A DNA stretch of 53,453 nt from CAZHZT01 sp964537285 (GCA_964537285.1 CAZHZT010000027.1:1-53453); one strand, 5' to 3'. Counted from the first letter of the stretch, positions 1-9,258 are shown. The notes: generated by a model from the sequence alone, not told the origin. Numbers and translations are program-made.

Positions 1-57
1 TGAGGAAAAAAGGACAAGTAAAATGGGTAGGGTATTATTTTCCTGATCCCTTACTCC

Positions 58-166
58 TTCTTTGACAAATTGTGTGGAACTTCGAAATGATACCCCTTGA
101 ATGCCCTTGTGGTTGAAAGGGTTATCATTTTGAAGTTCCATTTTCCACAATTTATGTCAAAGAACT
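58..166. repeat. R1 repeat: boxA-like inverted-repeat element
   Basis: Two inverted arms (ttctttgacaaattgtgtgg on the left, its variant reversed on the right) flank a core of about 60 bp that can itself fold weakly. It is in reverse orientation relative to the copies at 48229-48337 and 53165-53273, with the same core. The arm sequence gttctttgaca resembles the boxA antitermination signal of rRNA leaders; that likeness is inference. The right arm overlaps the stop codon of the Roco gene. Confidence 0.75.
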
Positions 167-2706
167 ATCTTACTTAGGTTTAAGCTTCTTAATTCCAATA
201 CGGCTGAAATAATTTGATTCCGCTCTACTTCAGCATTCTCGCTTAAAATAGTTTTCTTCATGATTTGGCGCCTCAACTCAGTCCATCTGCTCATTACCCC
301 GATTGTGGTATCAAGAAGATCATCGGGAGCGATTTCCAGCAATAATTCGATCGCTTCCTGTAATCGATTCTTAGCGACCAAGGCTTTTACAGTGTCTAAG
401 ACTTCCACTTTATCCCGCTCTGGTACTCTCTTCTTCTTTCTTTTTCCAATCCTATCCTCAAAGCCCGCCCGACCTAAAAGAGAATTAAACCCCTCAAAAT
501 CAATCCATCTTCCGTCTATCGTCTCAATTTGAGGATTCTGAGGAGGATGATTTTTTAAGGATGCAGATTTTACAAAATCTTTTCCATTCAAGGATATTTC
601 AATAGCAGGGTTCCGTCTATTAATATCCTCAAATGCAGTAAATATCTCCGCTATCAGATGAGGTGCTGCTTCTTCTGTATGTACTCTGATTTCCTGGCCG
701 TTGGTGCATTCTATTCTAAAAAAAATACGTTCTTTTTTAAATAAAATACCATCGTGCCAAAAGGTATCTTTGGAAAAGTTGCCATAACGGCAAATAAAGC
801 GCGTCATCACGCTGCGTGGCAGAAAATTAGGATATCGAATGGTGAATAAATGCTCTTTACATTCTTCATAAATACTCCAAAAGGCTTTATTACTTTTAGC
901 TGGCTTATCCTTAGGCAAATATTGAGGTGCTACAAAAAGATTTTCCAAGCCCTGTACCTCAAAAATAAGCTCAAACCGCTTCATCAGGGCAATCAGCTGC
1001 CCCGCAGTTAGTGGTGTTTCCAACTGAATGTCTTTCAAAACGGCTTCAACATGATCCCGGTCAAAAGCTCCCTCATTCTCAATCACCTTATAATCCAATA
1101 CCTTATAGATGATATCAGTAATTTTTGGCGGGTTGATGAAAACAGTTTCCTCCAATTCTGGTATTTCGGCATAATGAAGTAGTACGCCAATTTCGTGAAG
1201 ATAATGCGTTAAGGTATCTAAAACAGAGAGGCTTCCTCCCTCTTCTGCTTTGTTGATGCCGGGCCGAATTTCTTCGCAAAGCCCCACATAAGCTTCTTTA
1301 GAAAGTAAAAGGCTTCTTTTCCCCCGTTCCCTGATCGCCTTTTTTATTTCCAGCCATTTTGTGCTGATCTCGTAAGAAGCTTTCACTTTTTCCAATGTTT
1401 GAAACAACCGAAGCTCAAACATTTTATACTGTAAATCAAATAATTCCTGCTTTTCAAAAGCGCCTTTTACACTTATAGCCAACACATTAGCTGCCTGCAA
1501 GGCAAATTTCTCCCGATGTACGCTAGACACTTCAATGATCTGCGTATTCGGAATATCCATTTTGGTTTGAATCAGGATCGTTGCCTCCGGCAATTGTTTT
1601 TGAGAAAAATATTGAATGCTTTCCAGCCAATAAGAGTATGGGAAATGCTGTAAAGGTATTTTTGTCTCCTTCAATTCTTCTTTCAGGTACAACTTGATAA
1701 AAGTGAGTTCCTCCCCCTGAAAATTCGTCGCTTCTTCAAAAAGTACAAGCGTAACGGCATTATTGGAAAGAAATAAACGATGCGTAGCATGATAAAATTC
1801 TTGCCCGCCAAAATCCCAGATACTCACGGTATAATCTCGCCCTTCAGGTTTCCAAAGAATATTATTAATGCCGTGCGTAGACGGTAAGGTTGTTTTAAAT
1901 TCTTTATCCATCAGGTATTCTACCAGTGTCGTCTTCCCGGAGGTACTATTTCCGAGCAGCACCAGCTTCACTTCATCATTGGCGATGGTCTCATCCGCCT
2001 GCAAAGAGCGCAGGTAATTGCGAACATTGACCAAAGAGTTTTCCTTCTCGTTATCTGAAAAGGCCTCTACAGGGAGTTGAGATAAAGGGTTGCCATTCAG
2101 ATACAATATTTTCAAGTTCTCAAATTCAAGAAAATTCTCCGGCAAAGCTTCGAGTTTGTTTCGTTCTAATTGCATAAGATGCAATCGCCTGGGAACCGAT
2201 AGGAAGCGAAGTGATTTCAGTTGATTCTCATTGAGATAGAGATATTTCAGGTTCTCAGCATCGAGCGCCAGCTCTTCTAATTCATTACGGGTACCATCCA
2301 GGTACTTTAACCTTGGCATAGCCCCGCCAAAACTCAATTTTTTCAATTTATTCCGACTGACATCCAGCCATTCCAGCGATTCAAAAGAGCCGGGCAAATG
2401 TAGCTCCGCCACTTCCCCATTGCTGATATCAAAATGCGTGAGTTCTGTAAGCGGAACTTCAATGATGAGCTTTCGAAGCTTGCGACTATCGCTGAGATTA
2501 AGATATTGCAGCTTACTCAATTCTTTAGGAAGATGGATTTCTTTGAGGTTACTTTCGCAAAAAGCAAGCCCGATGATCTCTCCTTCTTCGTTGCAGCAAT
2601 AGCTATGTTTGGAAGAAAAGCGGCGAATTCCGATGATATCTTCTCGTTCTTGAAAAAACTTCTTTTCACCAAATATATCTTGAAGCAGTTGCCTGACAGC
2701 GTGCAT
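157..2706 (-). CDS. Leucine-rich-repeat Roco family GTPase (LRR-ROC-COR) with C-terminal death-like effector-associated domain
   Basis: 849 residues. About residues 40-235 are leucine-rich repeats. A Ras-of-complex GTPase domain follows: P-loop GNSTSGKT at about 252-259 (Lys258), DFGGQE at 298-303, and TKMD at 381-384 in place of NKxD. A COR-like dimerisation region covers roughly 440-700. The last 85 residues are helical and carry the pattern SRWTELRRQ ... ENAEVERNQI ... AVLELR, which I recognise as like the effector-associated domain EAD11 of bacterial conflict proteins; this assignment is from memory and needs a profile search. Roco proteins are GTP-regulated switches; the LRRs would sense and the C-terminus would recruit a partner. 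No partner effector gene lies next to it here. The last codons (SKIVL, stop) come from the R1 repeat arm. Confidence 0.85.
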   Translation of the reverse strand: MHAVRQLLQDIFGEKKFFQEREDIIGIRRFSSKHSYCCNEEGEIIGLAFCESNLKEIHLPKELSKLQYLNLSDSRKLRKLIIEVPLTELTHFDISNGEVAELHLPGSFESLEWLDVSRNKLKKLSFGGAMPRLKYLDGTRNELEELALDAENLKYLYLNENQLKSLRFLSVPRRLHLMQLERNKLEALPENFLEFENLKILYLNGNPLSQLPVEAFSDNEKENSLVNVRNYLRSLQADETIANDEVKLVLLGNSTSGKTTLVEYLMDKEFKTTLPSTHGINNILWKPEGRDYTVSIWDFGGQEFYHATHRLFLSNNAVTLVLFEEATNFQGEELTFIKLYLKEELKETKIPLQHFPYSYWLESIQYFSQKQLPEATILIQTKMDIPNTQIIEVSSVHREKFALQAANVLAISVKGAFEKQELFDLQYKMFELRLFQTLEKVKASYEISTKWLEIKKAIRERGKRSLLLSKEAYVGLCEEIRPGINKAEEGGSLSVLDTLTHYLHEIGVLLHYAEIPELEETVFINPPKITDIIYKVLDYKVIENEGAFDRDHVEAVLKDIQLETPLTAGQLIALMKRFELIFEVQGLENLFVAPQYLPKDKPAKSNKAFWSIYEECKEHLFTIRYPNFLPRSVMTRFICRYGNFSKDTFWHDGILFKKERIFFRIECTNGQEIRVHTEEAAPHLIAEIFTAFEDINRRNPAIEISLNGKDFVKSASLKNHPPQNPQIETIDGRWIDFEGFNSLLGRAGFEDRIGKRKKKRVPERDKVEVLDTVKALVAKNRLQEAIELLLEIAPDDLLDTTIGVMSRWTELRRQIMKKTILSENAEVERNQIISAVLELRSLNLSKIVL

Positions 2707-3155
2707 GTTGTTTGGGTTTTATTTTTGGATGTATTCTAAAGTATATAACTTAAGTAAACGTTCCGGCTACTTCTCTCAGAGGCAGCACAATCGCTGCAAC
2801 GGGTAAAACACGAAGCAAATGCTGAATAGCCTCGAAATCCTTTTTTCGTTCAAGATACATAAATATCGTTTTCAATGTTTCCCACTATAATCATCCTTGA
2901 AAATTAGTAAAAAAAATTCTAATTTTCAAGGATAATCTCCTGTACAGCTCTACAAAAAGAAATTTAGATCCGTGCTTAAAAGCCATAGAACTCATCGTTT
3001 GGAAGAGCAAGGCAGAGAAATTACAACCTGCTAAATCCCGGCATCCAATTTACAGCCTTCGATTTTTCTCATCCAAAAAAACAGCGCCTAAGTCTATATT
3101 TTTCCTTATTATCCCCTATTTTTATACCATTTACAAAAATACTCAACACAACAAT
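2707..3155. other. Non-coding spacer between the Roco gene and dpp4
   Basis: About 450 bp between two divergent genes. It holds a perfect hairpin at 2893-2933 and a 36-codon minus-strand reading frame at 2750-2860 (starts MYLERKKDFEA), which could be a decayed gene remnant or chance. No other gene or RNA is recognised. The promoters of both flanking genes should lie here, but I could not assign boxes. Confidence 0.6.
2893..2933. terminator. Perfect hairpin with A/T-rich loop
   Basis: Two 15-bp arms (atccttgaaaattag and its complement) separated by an 11-nt A-rich loop. It lies between divergent genes, so it is not an obvious terminator for either. It may be a remnant of a lost gene's end or a regulatory structure. 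Confidence 0.45.
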
Positions 3156-5324
3156 ATGAAAAAGACCTTATTCTTTCTTCTTCTTATGGGCCTGCTCGCC
3201 CCACTTTCCGCTCAAAAAGAAATTACTGTGGAAGATATCTGGCAGCAGTATCGCTTTTATCCTAAATCCGTTCCAGGGTTTAATTTCCTTAAAGATGGCA
3301 AGCATTATACCCGCAAAGAGGGTAATGTGGTGAAAAAATACGACCTGACCACCGGCGAATTTGTAGAGGACCTCTTCGATGCAGAATCCATCAAAGGAAA
3401 TATGGATTTCAATGGCCAAATGAATAGCTATTCCTTTAGCGACGATGAAAGCAAAATGCTCATCAAAACAGAATCAGAATCCATTTATCGCTATTCTACG
3501 CGTGGTAATTTCTTCGTGTATGACCGTAGTTCCGGTGAACTGACTACAGTCTCTACCGGTGGTAAACAGATGTACGCTACTATTTCGCCAAAAGCAGATA
3601 AAGTAGCCTTTGTCCGGGATAATAACCTTTATTACAAAGACTTAAAAACAAATCAAGAAAAGCGACTCACCTCAGATGGTGCCTTCAATAGCATTATCAA
3701 TGGAGCTACGGATTGGGTATACGAGGAAGAATTTGCCCTGGTAAGAGCTTTCCAGTGGTCTCCGGATGGGAATAAAATTGCCTTCCTGAGATCGGATGAG
3801 AGCGAAGTAGAAGAATTTACAATGACCAATTATAATGATGATGCTTATCCGGAATATGTAAAGTTTAAATACCCCAAAGTAGGTGAGAAAAACTCCGTTG
3901 TAACTGTTCACATTTTTGATCTTGAAAAAAATCGCTTGATGCAGGTGCAAACAGGCCAGGAAAAAGATATTTACTTCCCTCGTATTTTCTGGACAAAAGA
4001 TCCTAATAAACTCTGTGTTTTCAGAATGAATCGCCACCAAAATGAACTGGAGCTCCTTTTGGCAGATGCCGATAATGGTCGCACCTCCACTCTTCTAAAA
4101 GAAACGAATGAATATTACATCGACATTACAGACGACCTCACGTTCCTGGAAGACGGACAGCATTTTATCTGGACCAGCGAAAAGAGCGGCTACAACCATA
4201 TCTACCTTTATGACATGGATGGTAAGGAAAAAGTACAACTGACCAAAGGCAATTATGATGTAACCGGCTTCTATGGAGTAGATGAGGAGAATGGACTGGT
4301 TTTTTATCAGGCTGCTGAGAATACGCCGCTCCGCCGTCACATCTACTCAGTAGATTTGAAAGGTAAGAAGAAAAACCAATTGACCAGAAGAGCAGGCACA
4401 AACAATGCTCAGTTCAGCAGTACTTTTGATTATTATGTATTGACGTATTCTAATGCCAATGAAGCTTCAAGCTACATTGTTTATGACCGAAAGGGAAAGG
4501 AAGTGCGCGTTATTGAAAACAATAGTCAAATGAAAGCCCTTCAAAATGAGTACAACTGGCAAACTGTTGAATTCTTCAATTTTAACACTAGCGAGGACAT
4601 TGAACTTAATGGATGGATGATCAAACCTCCTAATTTTGATGAAAGCAAACAATATCCTGTTTTCATGTTCGTATATGGTGGGCCTGGCAGCCAAACGGTA
4701 AAAGATAGCTGGGATGCTCTTAACCGTTGGTGGTTCCAAATGCTGGCACAAAAAGGTTACATTGTTGTTAGTGTAGATAATCGAGGCACTGGTGCCCGTG
4801 GTCAAGAGTTCAAGAAAATGACTTATCTCCAGCTTGGAAAACACGAAACCATCGACCAAACAGAAGCAGCAAAGTATTTGGCGAATCAACCCTATGTCGA
4901 TGGTTCGCGAATAGGCATTTTTGGATGGAGTTATGGAGGTTACATGTCTTCTCTTTGCATCTTAAAAAGCAATGATATCTTTAAAGCAGCAATTGCGGTT
5001 GCCCCGGTAACCAATTGGAAGTGGTATGATACGATTTATACTGAAAGATACATGCGTACAGATGATGAAAATCCGGAAGGCTACAAAGATAATTCTCCAG
5101 TCTATTTTGCAGATCGGCTAAAAGGGAACTACCTGCTCGTTCACGGCATGGCCGATGATAATGTGCATTTTCAAAATACCGCCGAAATGGCCAATGCATT
5201 AATCCAGGCCAACAAACAATTTGATACTTATTTCTACCCCAACCGCAACCACGGTATTTATGGAGGCAATACGCGCCTTCATTTGTATAATAAAATGACG
5301 GATTTTATTCTAAATAAACTGTAA
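3156..5324 (+). CDS. Dipeptidyl peptidase IV (S9B family serine peptidase)
   Basis: 722 residues. The N-terminus (MKKTLFFLLLMGLLAPLSAQ) is a signal peptide, so the enzyme is periplasmic or surface-linked. Residues about 60-480 form the DPP4 beta-propeller, including the double-Glu motif WVYEEEF (Glu190-192) that binds the free amino terminus of the substrate. The alpha/beta-hydrolase domain carries the nucleophile motif GWSYGGY (Ser592), Asp667 in HGMADDNVHF, and His699 in NRNHGI, so the triad is complete. It would release X-Pro or X-Ala dipeptides from peptides, fitting a protein-degrading lifestyle. Length is normal for the family. It stands alone, with a hairpin just downstream. Confidence 0.93.
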   Translation: MKKTLFFLLLMGLLAPLSAQKEITVEDIWQQYRFYPKSVPGFNFLKDGKHYTRKEGNVVKKYDLTTGEFVEDLFDAESIKGNMDFNGQMNSYSFSDDESKMLIKTESESIYRYSTRGNFFVYDRSSGELTTVSTGGKQMYATISPKADKVAFVRDNNLYYKDLKTNQEKRLTSDGAFNSIINGATDWVYEEEFALVRAFQWSPDGNKIAFLRSDESEVEEFTMTNYNDDAYPEYVKFKYPKVGEKNSVVTVHIFDLEKNRLMQVQTGQEKDIYFPRIFWTKDPNKLCVFRMNRHQNELELLLADADNGRTSTLLKETNEYYIDITDDLTFLEDGQHFIWTSEKSGYNHIYLYDMDGKEKVQLTKGNYDVTGFYGVDEENGLVFYQAAENTPLRRHIYSVDLKGKKKNQLTRRAGTNNAQFSSTFDYYVLTYSNANEASSYIVYDRKGKEVRVIENNSQMKALQNEYNWQTVEFFNFNTSEDIELNGWMIKPPNFDESKQYPVFMFVYGGPGSQTVKDSWDALNRWWFQMLAQKGYIVVSVDNRGTGARGQEFKKMTYLQLGKHETIDQTEAAKYLANQPYVDGSRIGIFGWSYGGYMSSLCILKSNDIFKAAIAVAPVTNWKWYDTIYTERYMRTDDENPEGYKDNSPVYFADRLKGNYLLVHGMADDNVHFQNTAEMANALIQANKQFDTYFYPNRNHGIYGGNTRLHLYNKMTDFILNKL

Positions 5325-5340
5325 TAGAGTTTCGATCGTC

Positions 5341-5386
5341 TAGGAGGTTTAGATAGTTGAAATAGCTCAACTATCCAACCCTCCTA
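5341..5386 (+). terminator. Hairpin downstream of dipeptidyl peptidase gene
   Basis: Two 20-bp arms (5341-5360 and 5367-5386) pair with two mismatches around a 6-nt loop, starting 17 bp after the dpp4 stop codon. There is no strong T tract, so termination is inferred from position. Confidence 0.45.
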
Positions 5387-5393
5387 AACGATC

Positions 5394-5563
5394 CAGCGAT
5401 TCTCGCTTTGGAGATCCAAAAGAAAATTTACGCCGCTTCGCGACGGTATTTTCTTATGAGGTGATCCGCCGGGCAATTTTGCTTCGCAAAATTGCCCGGC
5501 GGATCACCTCATAAAAGAGTTCTGCGCCGAAGGCGCATTTATTTTCCAAAGCGAGAATTGCTG
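5394..5563. repeat. R2 repeat copy 1: three-hairpin element
   Basis: The outer arms cagcgattctcgctttgga and its near-complement enclose three hairpins: a small one (cgccg cttcg cgacg, one mismatch), a long central one at 5454-5514 with perfect 29-bp arms and loop TTC, and a small one (gcgcc gaa ggcgc). Related copies are at 10921-11078 and 27941-28133. The central stem here (gtgatccgccgggc) differs from the other two copies, but is fully paired. Confidence 0.85.
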
Positions 5564-5595
5564 TAACCAATCTAAACCTATTAAACCCTTTTCTT

Positions 5596-5910
5596 ATGTT
5601 TATCACATCCACAGACTTTGTTCCTGGCAAAGAAATTGTTGAAGTAATTGATATAGCCAGAGGAAGTACAGTAAGAGCTCGTAACCTTGGCCGGGATCTT
5701 TTTGCGGGCTTAAAAAATATTGTTGGTGGCGAGATTCGGGAGTATACCCGCTTAATGGCCGATGCCCGCGAACAAGCCATCGATAGAATGATTGCTGATG
5801 CAGAACATCTTGAAGCAGACGCCATTATCAATGTGCGTTTTACGACGGCTATGGTTATGCAGGGATGCTCTGAGATCCTTGCTTATGGCACAGCAGTAAA
5901 GTTGAAATAA
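5596..5910 (+). CDS. YbjQ/UPF0145 family protein
   Basis: 104 residues, the usual full length. The family signature is visible throughout: a starting beta strand with TSTDFVPGKEI, then ARGSTVRARN.GRD..A.LKN..GGE, then ADAIINVRF. These proteins are small oligomers, annotated as putative heavy-metal-binding from one structure; the biochemical role is not established. No signal peptide, so cytoplasmic. It lies between the R2 element and smpB, and I see no operon link to dpp4. Confidence 0.88.
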   Translation: MFITSTDFVPGKEIVEVIDIARGSTVRARNLGRDLFAGLKNIVGGEIREYTRLMADAREQAIDRMIADAEHLEADAIINVRFTTAMVMQGCSEILAYGTAVKLK

Positions 5911-6036
5911 AGTAATGCGGAACTTCTTGAAGCCTTTTTAGGTTTAAAAAGCTGAAAGCGCTTATAAGTTGAGAGGTATTTTGTATATCCTTTTCAACTG
6001 TCTAAGCACTCTGGAACCTAAATAACAGCCAAAAAA

Positions 6037-6498
6037 ATGAATTTTAAAAAAGATATAGAAATTGTAAATAAACGTGCTGAGTACGAATACTTCTTCAATG
6101 CTCAGTTTGAGGCGGGGATAAAGCTTACCGGCACAGAAATAAAGTCCATTCGCTTAGGGAATGCCAACCTAAGTGACTCCTACTGTCTATTCCAAAATGG
6201 AGAACTTTACGTAAAAAGTATGTTCATTGCCGAATACAAATTCGGCAACTACAATAATCACGAAACACGCCGCGATCGCAAGCTCCTTCTAAAAAAGCCT
6301 GAACTCCGGAAACTGGAGCGACGGGTCAAGGAAAGAGGCTATACAATTGTTCCCTACCGCTTATTTATCAATGAAAGAGGATATGCCAAGCTGGAAATCA
6401 TCCTTGCTTCAGGTAAAAAATCCTTCAACAAGAAAGAATCTATTCGAGAAAAGGATCTTAAGCGCGAAATGGATCGTTCTCGCAAGCTAAATTACTAA
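6037..6498 (+). CDS. smpB: SsrA-binding protein SmpB
   Basis: 153 residues, the normal length. It carries the SmpB core: NKRAEYEYF near the start, GIKLTGTEIKSIR, DSYC ... NGELYV, HETRRDRKLLL, and a basic C-terminal tail (KKESIREKDLKREMDR). It binds tmRNA and delivers it to ribosomes stalled on broken mRNA in trans-translation. The tmRNA gene itself was not found in this window. A small gene follows after only 9 bp, probably co-transcribed. Confidence 0.96.
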   Translation: MNFKKDIEIVNKRAEYEYFFNAQFEAGIKLTGTEIKSIRLGNANLSDSYCLFQNGELYVKSMFIAEYKFGNYNNHETRRDRKLLLKKPELRKLERRVKERGYTIVPYRLFINERGYAKLEIILASGKKSFNKKESIREKDLKREMDRSRKLNY

Positions 6499-6507
6499 AC
6501 CCATTGC

Positions 6508-6837
6508 ATGGATCAACAACACCTTATTGAAAAAACAAAAGAATTGGTTGCCAGAGACCTAGAACTGGAAGAAACGACCGAACCTCTGGATGAAGAAAAA
6601 TTACTTCAATTAATTGCTGATCGGGTAGCATATCTGATAGAACATAATATCGAGCTAGTATTCAGCTCCTTATACAGGCTGGATGTCGATGAACGTAAAG
6701 TAGAAAAAGCACTTATGCCAGGCAATCCTATCCCGGCCAATGTTGCCCTAGCAACCTTAATTCTGGAAAGGCAAAAAAAAAGAGTAAAAACCAAGTCGGA
6801 GTATAAACAGGAAGACCTAACGGATTGGGAGTGGTAA
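6508..6837 (+). CDS. Hypothetical protein downstream of smpB
   Basis: 109 residues. I do not recognise the family. It is predicted to be mostly helical and acidic in the first half (LEETTEPLDEEKLLQLIADRVAYLIEHN), with a basic stretch RQKKRVKTKSEYK and the ending LTDWEW. No signal peptide or membrane segment. The 9-bp spacing from smpB suggests one transcript. Composition matches its neighbours. Real coding is likely because the frame is open, correctly spaced and ends at an unusual terminator-like palindrome. Confidence 0.75.
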   Translation: MDQQHLIEKTKELVARDLELEETTEPLDEEKLLQLIADRVAYLIEHNIELVFSSLYRLDVDERKVEKALMPGNPIPANVALATLILERQKKRVKTKSEYKQEDLTDWEW

Positions 6838-6897
6838 AACTTCTATTGAAGTTCAAGGAACTATTCCCTTTACCGCTGTCCGTTCTCCGTTTACCGC

Positions 6898-6977
6898 ACT
6901 CCGATAACAGATAATTAATAAAAAAAGGGAGCGGCAATTGCCGCTCCCTTTTTTTATTAATTATCTGTTATCGGAGT
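6898..6977. terminator. 80-bp perfect palindrome, bidirectional terminator
   Basis: Every base of 6898-6937 pairs with 6938-6977, with no spacer. The middle is a classic bidirectional terminator: a GC-rich stem (gggagcggcaattgccgctccc) flanked by seven A and seven T. The outer arms extend into the last seven codons of ftsH, so the 6898-6920 segment is an inverted copy of the ftsH end. It serves convergent ends of the smpB unit and ftsH. Confidence 0.9.
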
Positions 6978-8975
6978 ATTACTTGCATCTTTGAAGCCGT
7001 CGTCTTCTTCTGTAGCGGCACTCACTTCAGACTTGTCGGAAATACCATTGGGAATAGATTTCTTTTCCTCAAAGGGACGAGGGCCGATAAGTTTTTCCAC
7101 ATCGGATTTCAGGATCACCTCTTTATCCAGCAACTCGTGAGCGAGTTTTTCCAGTGCCTCCCGATGATTGGTCAGTAGTTGTTTAGCACGATCGTATTGA
7201 GAATCAATTAAATTGCGAACTTCATCATCAATCAGCTTAGCCGTCTCGTCGGAATAAGGTTTCTGAAATTGATCCTGAGACATGCCGTAGAAGGAAACAT
7301 TTCCTACTTTAGTATTCATTCCATAAACGCTGACCATTCCATAGGCAGTACGGGTAACACGATCCAGATCGTTTTGCGCACCTGTTGAAATTTTATCAAA
7401 AACGATGCTTTCAGCAGCGCGGCCACCAAGGGTCATGCACATACGGTCAAGCAATTGTTCCGTACGCGTGATGTATTCTTCCTTAGGCAAATATTGTGCG
7501 AAGCCCAATGTCCCGATCCCGCGAGGTACAATCGTTACCTTAACTAGAGGAGAAGCATGCTCAAGGAACCAGCCACAAATAGCATGGCCAGCCTCGTGAT
7601 AAGCAATAATTTCCTTCTCTTCAGGAGAAATAATTTTATTGCGCTTCTCTAATCCACCGATAACACGATCAAGAGCGTAATTGAAATCATCCATATCGAC
7701 GGCCTGTTTGCCGCGGCGGGCCGCAATAAGGGCAGCTTCATTACACACATTGGAGATATCTGCCCCGGCGAAACCCGGCGTCATTTCAGCTAAAATTTCA
7801 GGGTTGATATCCGCTGCGGTTTTGATATTTTTAAGGTGAACTTTAAAAATCGCTTCACGCCCTTTCAAATCAGGCAGATCAATGCCGATTTGACGATCAA
7901 AACGTCCAGGCCGAAGCAAAGCATTATCCAAAACATCCGGGCGGTTGGTAGCAGCCATCAGGATAACCCCTTTGTCAGTGCTAAATCCATCCATTTCAAC
8001 CAGAAGCTGATTCAAAGTATTTTCACGCTCATCATTTCCGCCCTGAATAGCGCTTCTTCCCCTTGCGCGACCAATTGCATCAATCTCATCAATAAAAACA
8101 ATACAAGGTGCTTTTTCACGAGCCTGCTTAAACAAATCGCGAACTCTTGAAGCACCTACTCCTACGAACATTTCCACAAAGTCAGAACCCGAGATCGAAA
8201 AGAATGGTACATTTGCTTCGCCGGCAACCGCTTTAGCCAAAAGTGTTTTACCTGTACCCGGAGGGCCAACTAAAAGCACACCTTTCGGGATTTTCCCGCC
8301 TAATGCCGTATATTTCTTAGGATTTTTTAAAAAATCCACCACTTCCATTACTTCTTCTTTTGCCTCATCCAGACCAGCAACATCTTCGAAAGTAACGCTT
8401 ACTTTGCCTTTGCTATCGAAAAGGGTTGCCTTTGATTTTCCAATGTTAAATATTTGGGCTCCGGGGCCGGCGGCGCCTCCGCTAACCCTGCGCATTATAA
8501 ATAACCAGATCGCCACGAGTATCAGAATTGGAATTATCCAACTCAGTAGTTCTCCAATAATATTCGTTTCTCTTTTATAGATTGCCTGTATTGGACTTTC
8601 AGTTTCATCGAACTTAAGATCCTCTTGCAGGTCTGCTAATTTTTTATCAAAACTTTCGACAGAACCAATGTTAATCGTAAAGTGGGCCCCTCCCTTATTT
8701 CCCCACGGGCTGGTAGAAGCGTTATCATATTTACTTAAGGCCGCATCTTTCAGATAAATCCTGGCCTCTACCTTATTTATGACTTCGATGCGTTTTACAT
8801 CTTTGTTTTTGATCATCTGATCAAACTTATTCCAGGAGAATTCACTAGTCTGGCTACTGAAATCCTGGTTAGAAAAGACCACCATGCTCAGCAGCACCAT
8901 AGCTATGATTCCATAAATCCAATAAGGATTGAATTTATTTCCGTTAGGTTGATTTCGATTATTGTTATTTTCCAT
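6957..8975 (-). CDS. ftsH: ATP-dependent zinc metalloprotease FtsH
   Basis: 672 residues. Two membrane segments near residues 17-36 and 138-160 bracket the small periplasmic domain. The AAA+ module has Walker A GPPGTGKT (237-244, Lys243), Walker B IVFIDEIDAIG and the arginine-finger region LLRPGRFDRQ. The M41 protease motif HEAGH has its zinc ligands at His460 and His464 and catalytic Glu461. It is a membrane-anchored hexamer that degrades unstable or misassembled membrane and cytosolic proteins. The C-terminal tail is poorly conserved and acidic. rsfS lies upstream on the same strand; the 669-bp gap argues for a separate promoter. Confidence 0.97.
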   Translation of the reverse strand: MENNNNRNQPNGNKFNPYWIYGIIAMVLLSMVVFSNQDFSSQTSEFSWNKFDQMIKNKDVKRIEVINKVEARIYLKDAALSKYDNASTSPWGNKGGAHFTINIGSVESFDKKLADLQEDLKFDETESPIQAIYKRETNIIGELLSWIIPILILVAIWLFIMRRVSGGAAGPGAQIFNIGKSKATLFDSKGKVSVTFEDVAGLDEAKEEVMEVVDFLKNPKKYTALGGKIPKGVLLVGPPGTGKTLLAKAVAGEANVPFFSISGSDFVEMFVGVGASRVRDLFKQAREKAPCIVFIDEIDAIGRARGRSAIQGGNDERENTLNQLLVEMDGFSTDKGVILMAATNRPDVLDNALLRPGRFDRQIGIDLPDLKGREAIFKVHLKNIKTAADINPEILAEMTPGFAGADISNVCNEAALIAARRGKQAVDMDDFNYALDRVIGGLEKRNKIISPEEKEIIAYHEAGHAICGWFLEHASPLVKVTIVPRGIGTLGFAQYLPKEEYITRTEQLLDRMCMTLGGRAAESIVFDKISTGAQNDLDRVTRTAYGMVSVYGMNTKVGNVSFYGMSQDQFQKPYSDETAKLIDDEVRNLIDSQYDRAKQLLTNHREALEKLAHELLDKEVILKSDVEKLIGPRPFEEKKSIPNGISDKSEVSAATEEDDGFKDASNTPITDN

Positions 8976-9232
8976 TACCTCTTTTTACCCATTTAAAATT
9001 CAAAAAATCGTACAAAAATAGTAAAGTATAGATATATGTGTCTCTAGTCGCTTTGACAAGATTTAACTTATAACGCAAAATGGGTAAAAACGTTAACCGC
9101 TTTTCGACAATATTGCACATAAAATACACGAAAGTAATATTTAAACCGTATAAGTATTCAAAAGGTTGAAGAATACATTTTCAGAGTAGTCGATTGCATT
9201 GATTCGGAATTCTTTTATTCCGCGCAATTTAT

Positions 9233-9258
9233 TGTCAAAGAATTGAGATACTTTGACA
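9233..9258. repeat. R1-like short inverted repeat
   Basis: tgtcaaag and ctttgaca face each other across a 10-nt spacer. They match the tip of the R1 arm (ctttgaca), in inverted order compared with the full elements. Confidence 0.45.

Noticed and set aside
2434..2739. Open frame of 101 codons on the plus strand over the Roco N-terminus
   Set aside because: It is antisense to the clearly conserved LRR coding sequence and shows no recognisable motif.
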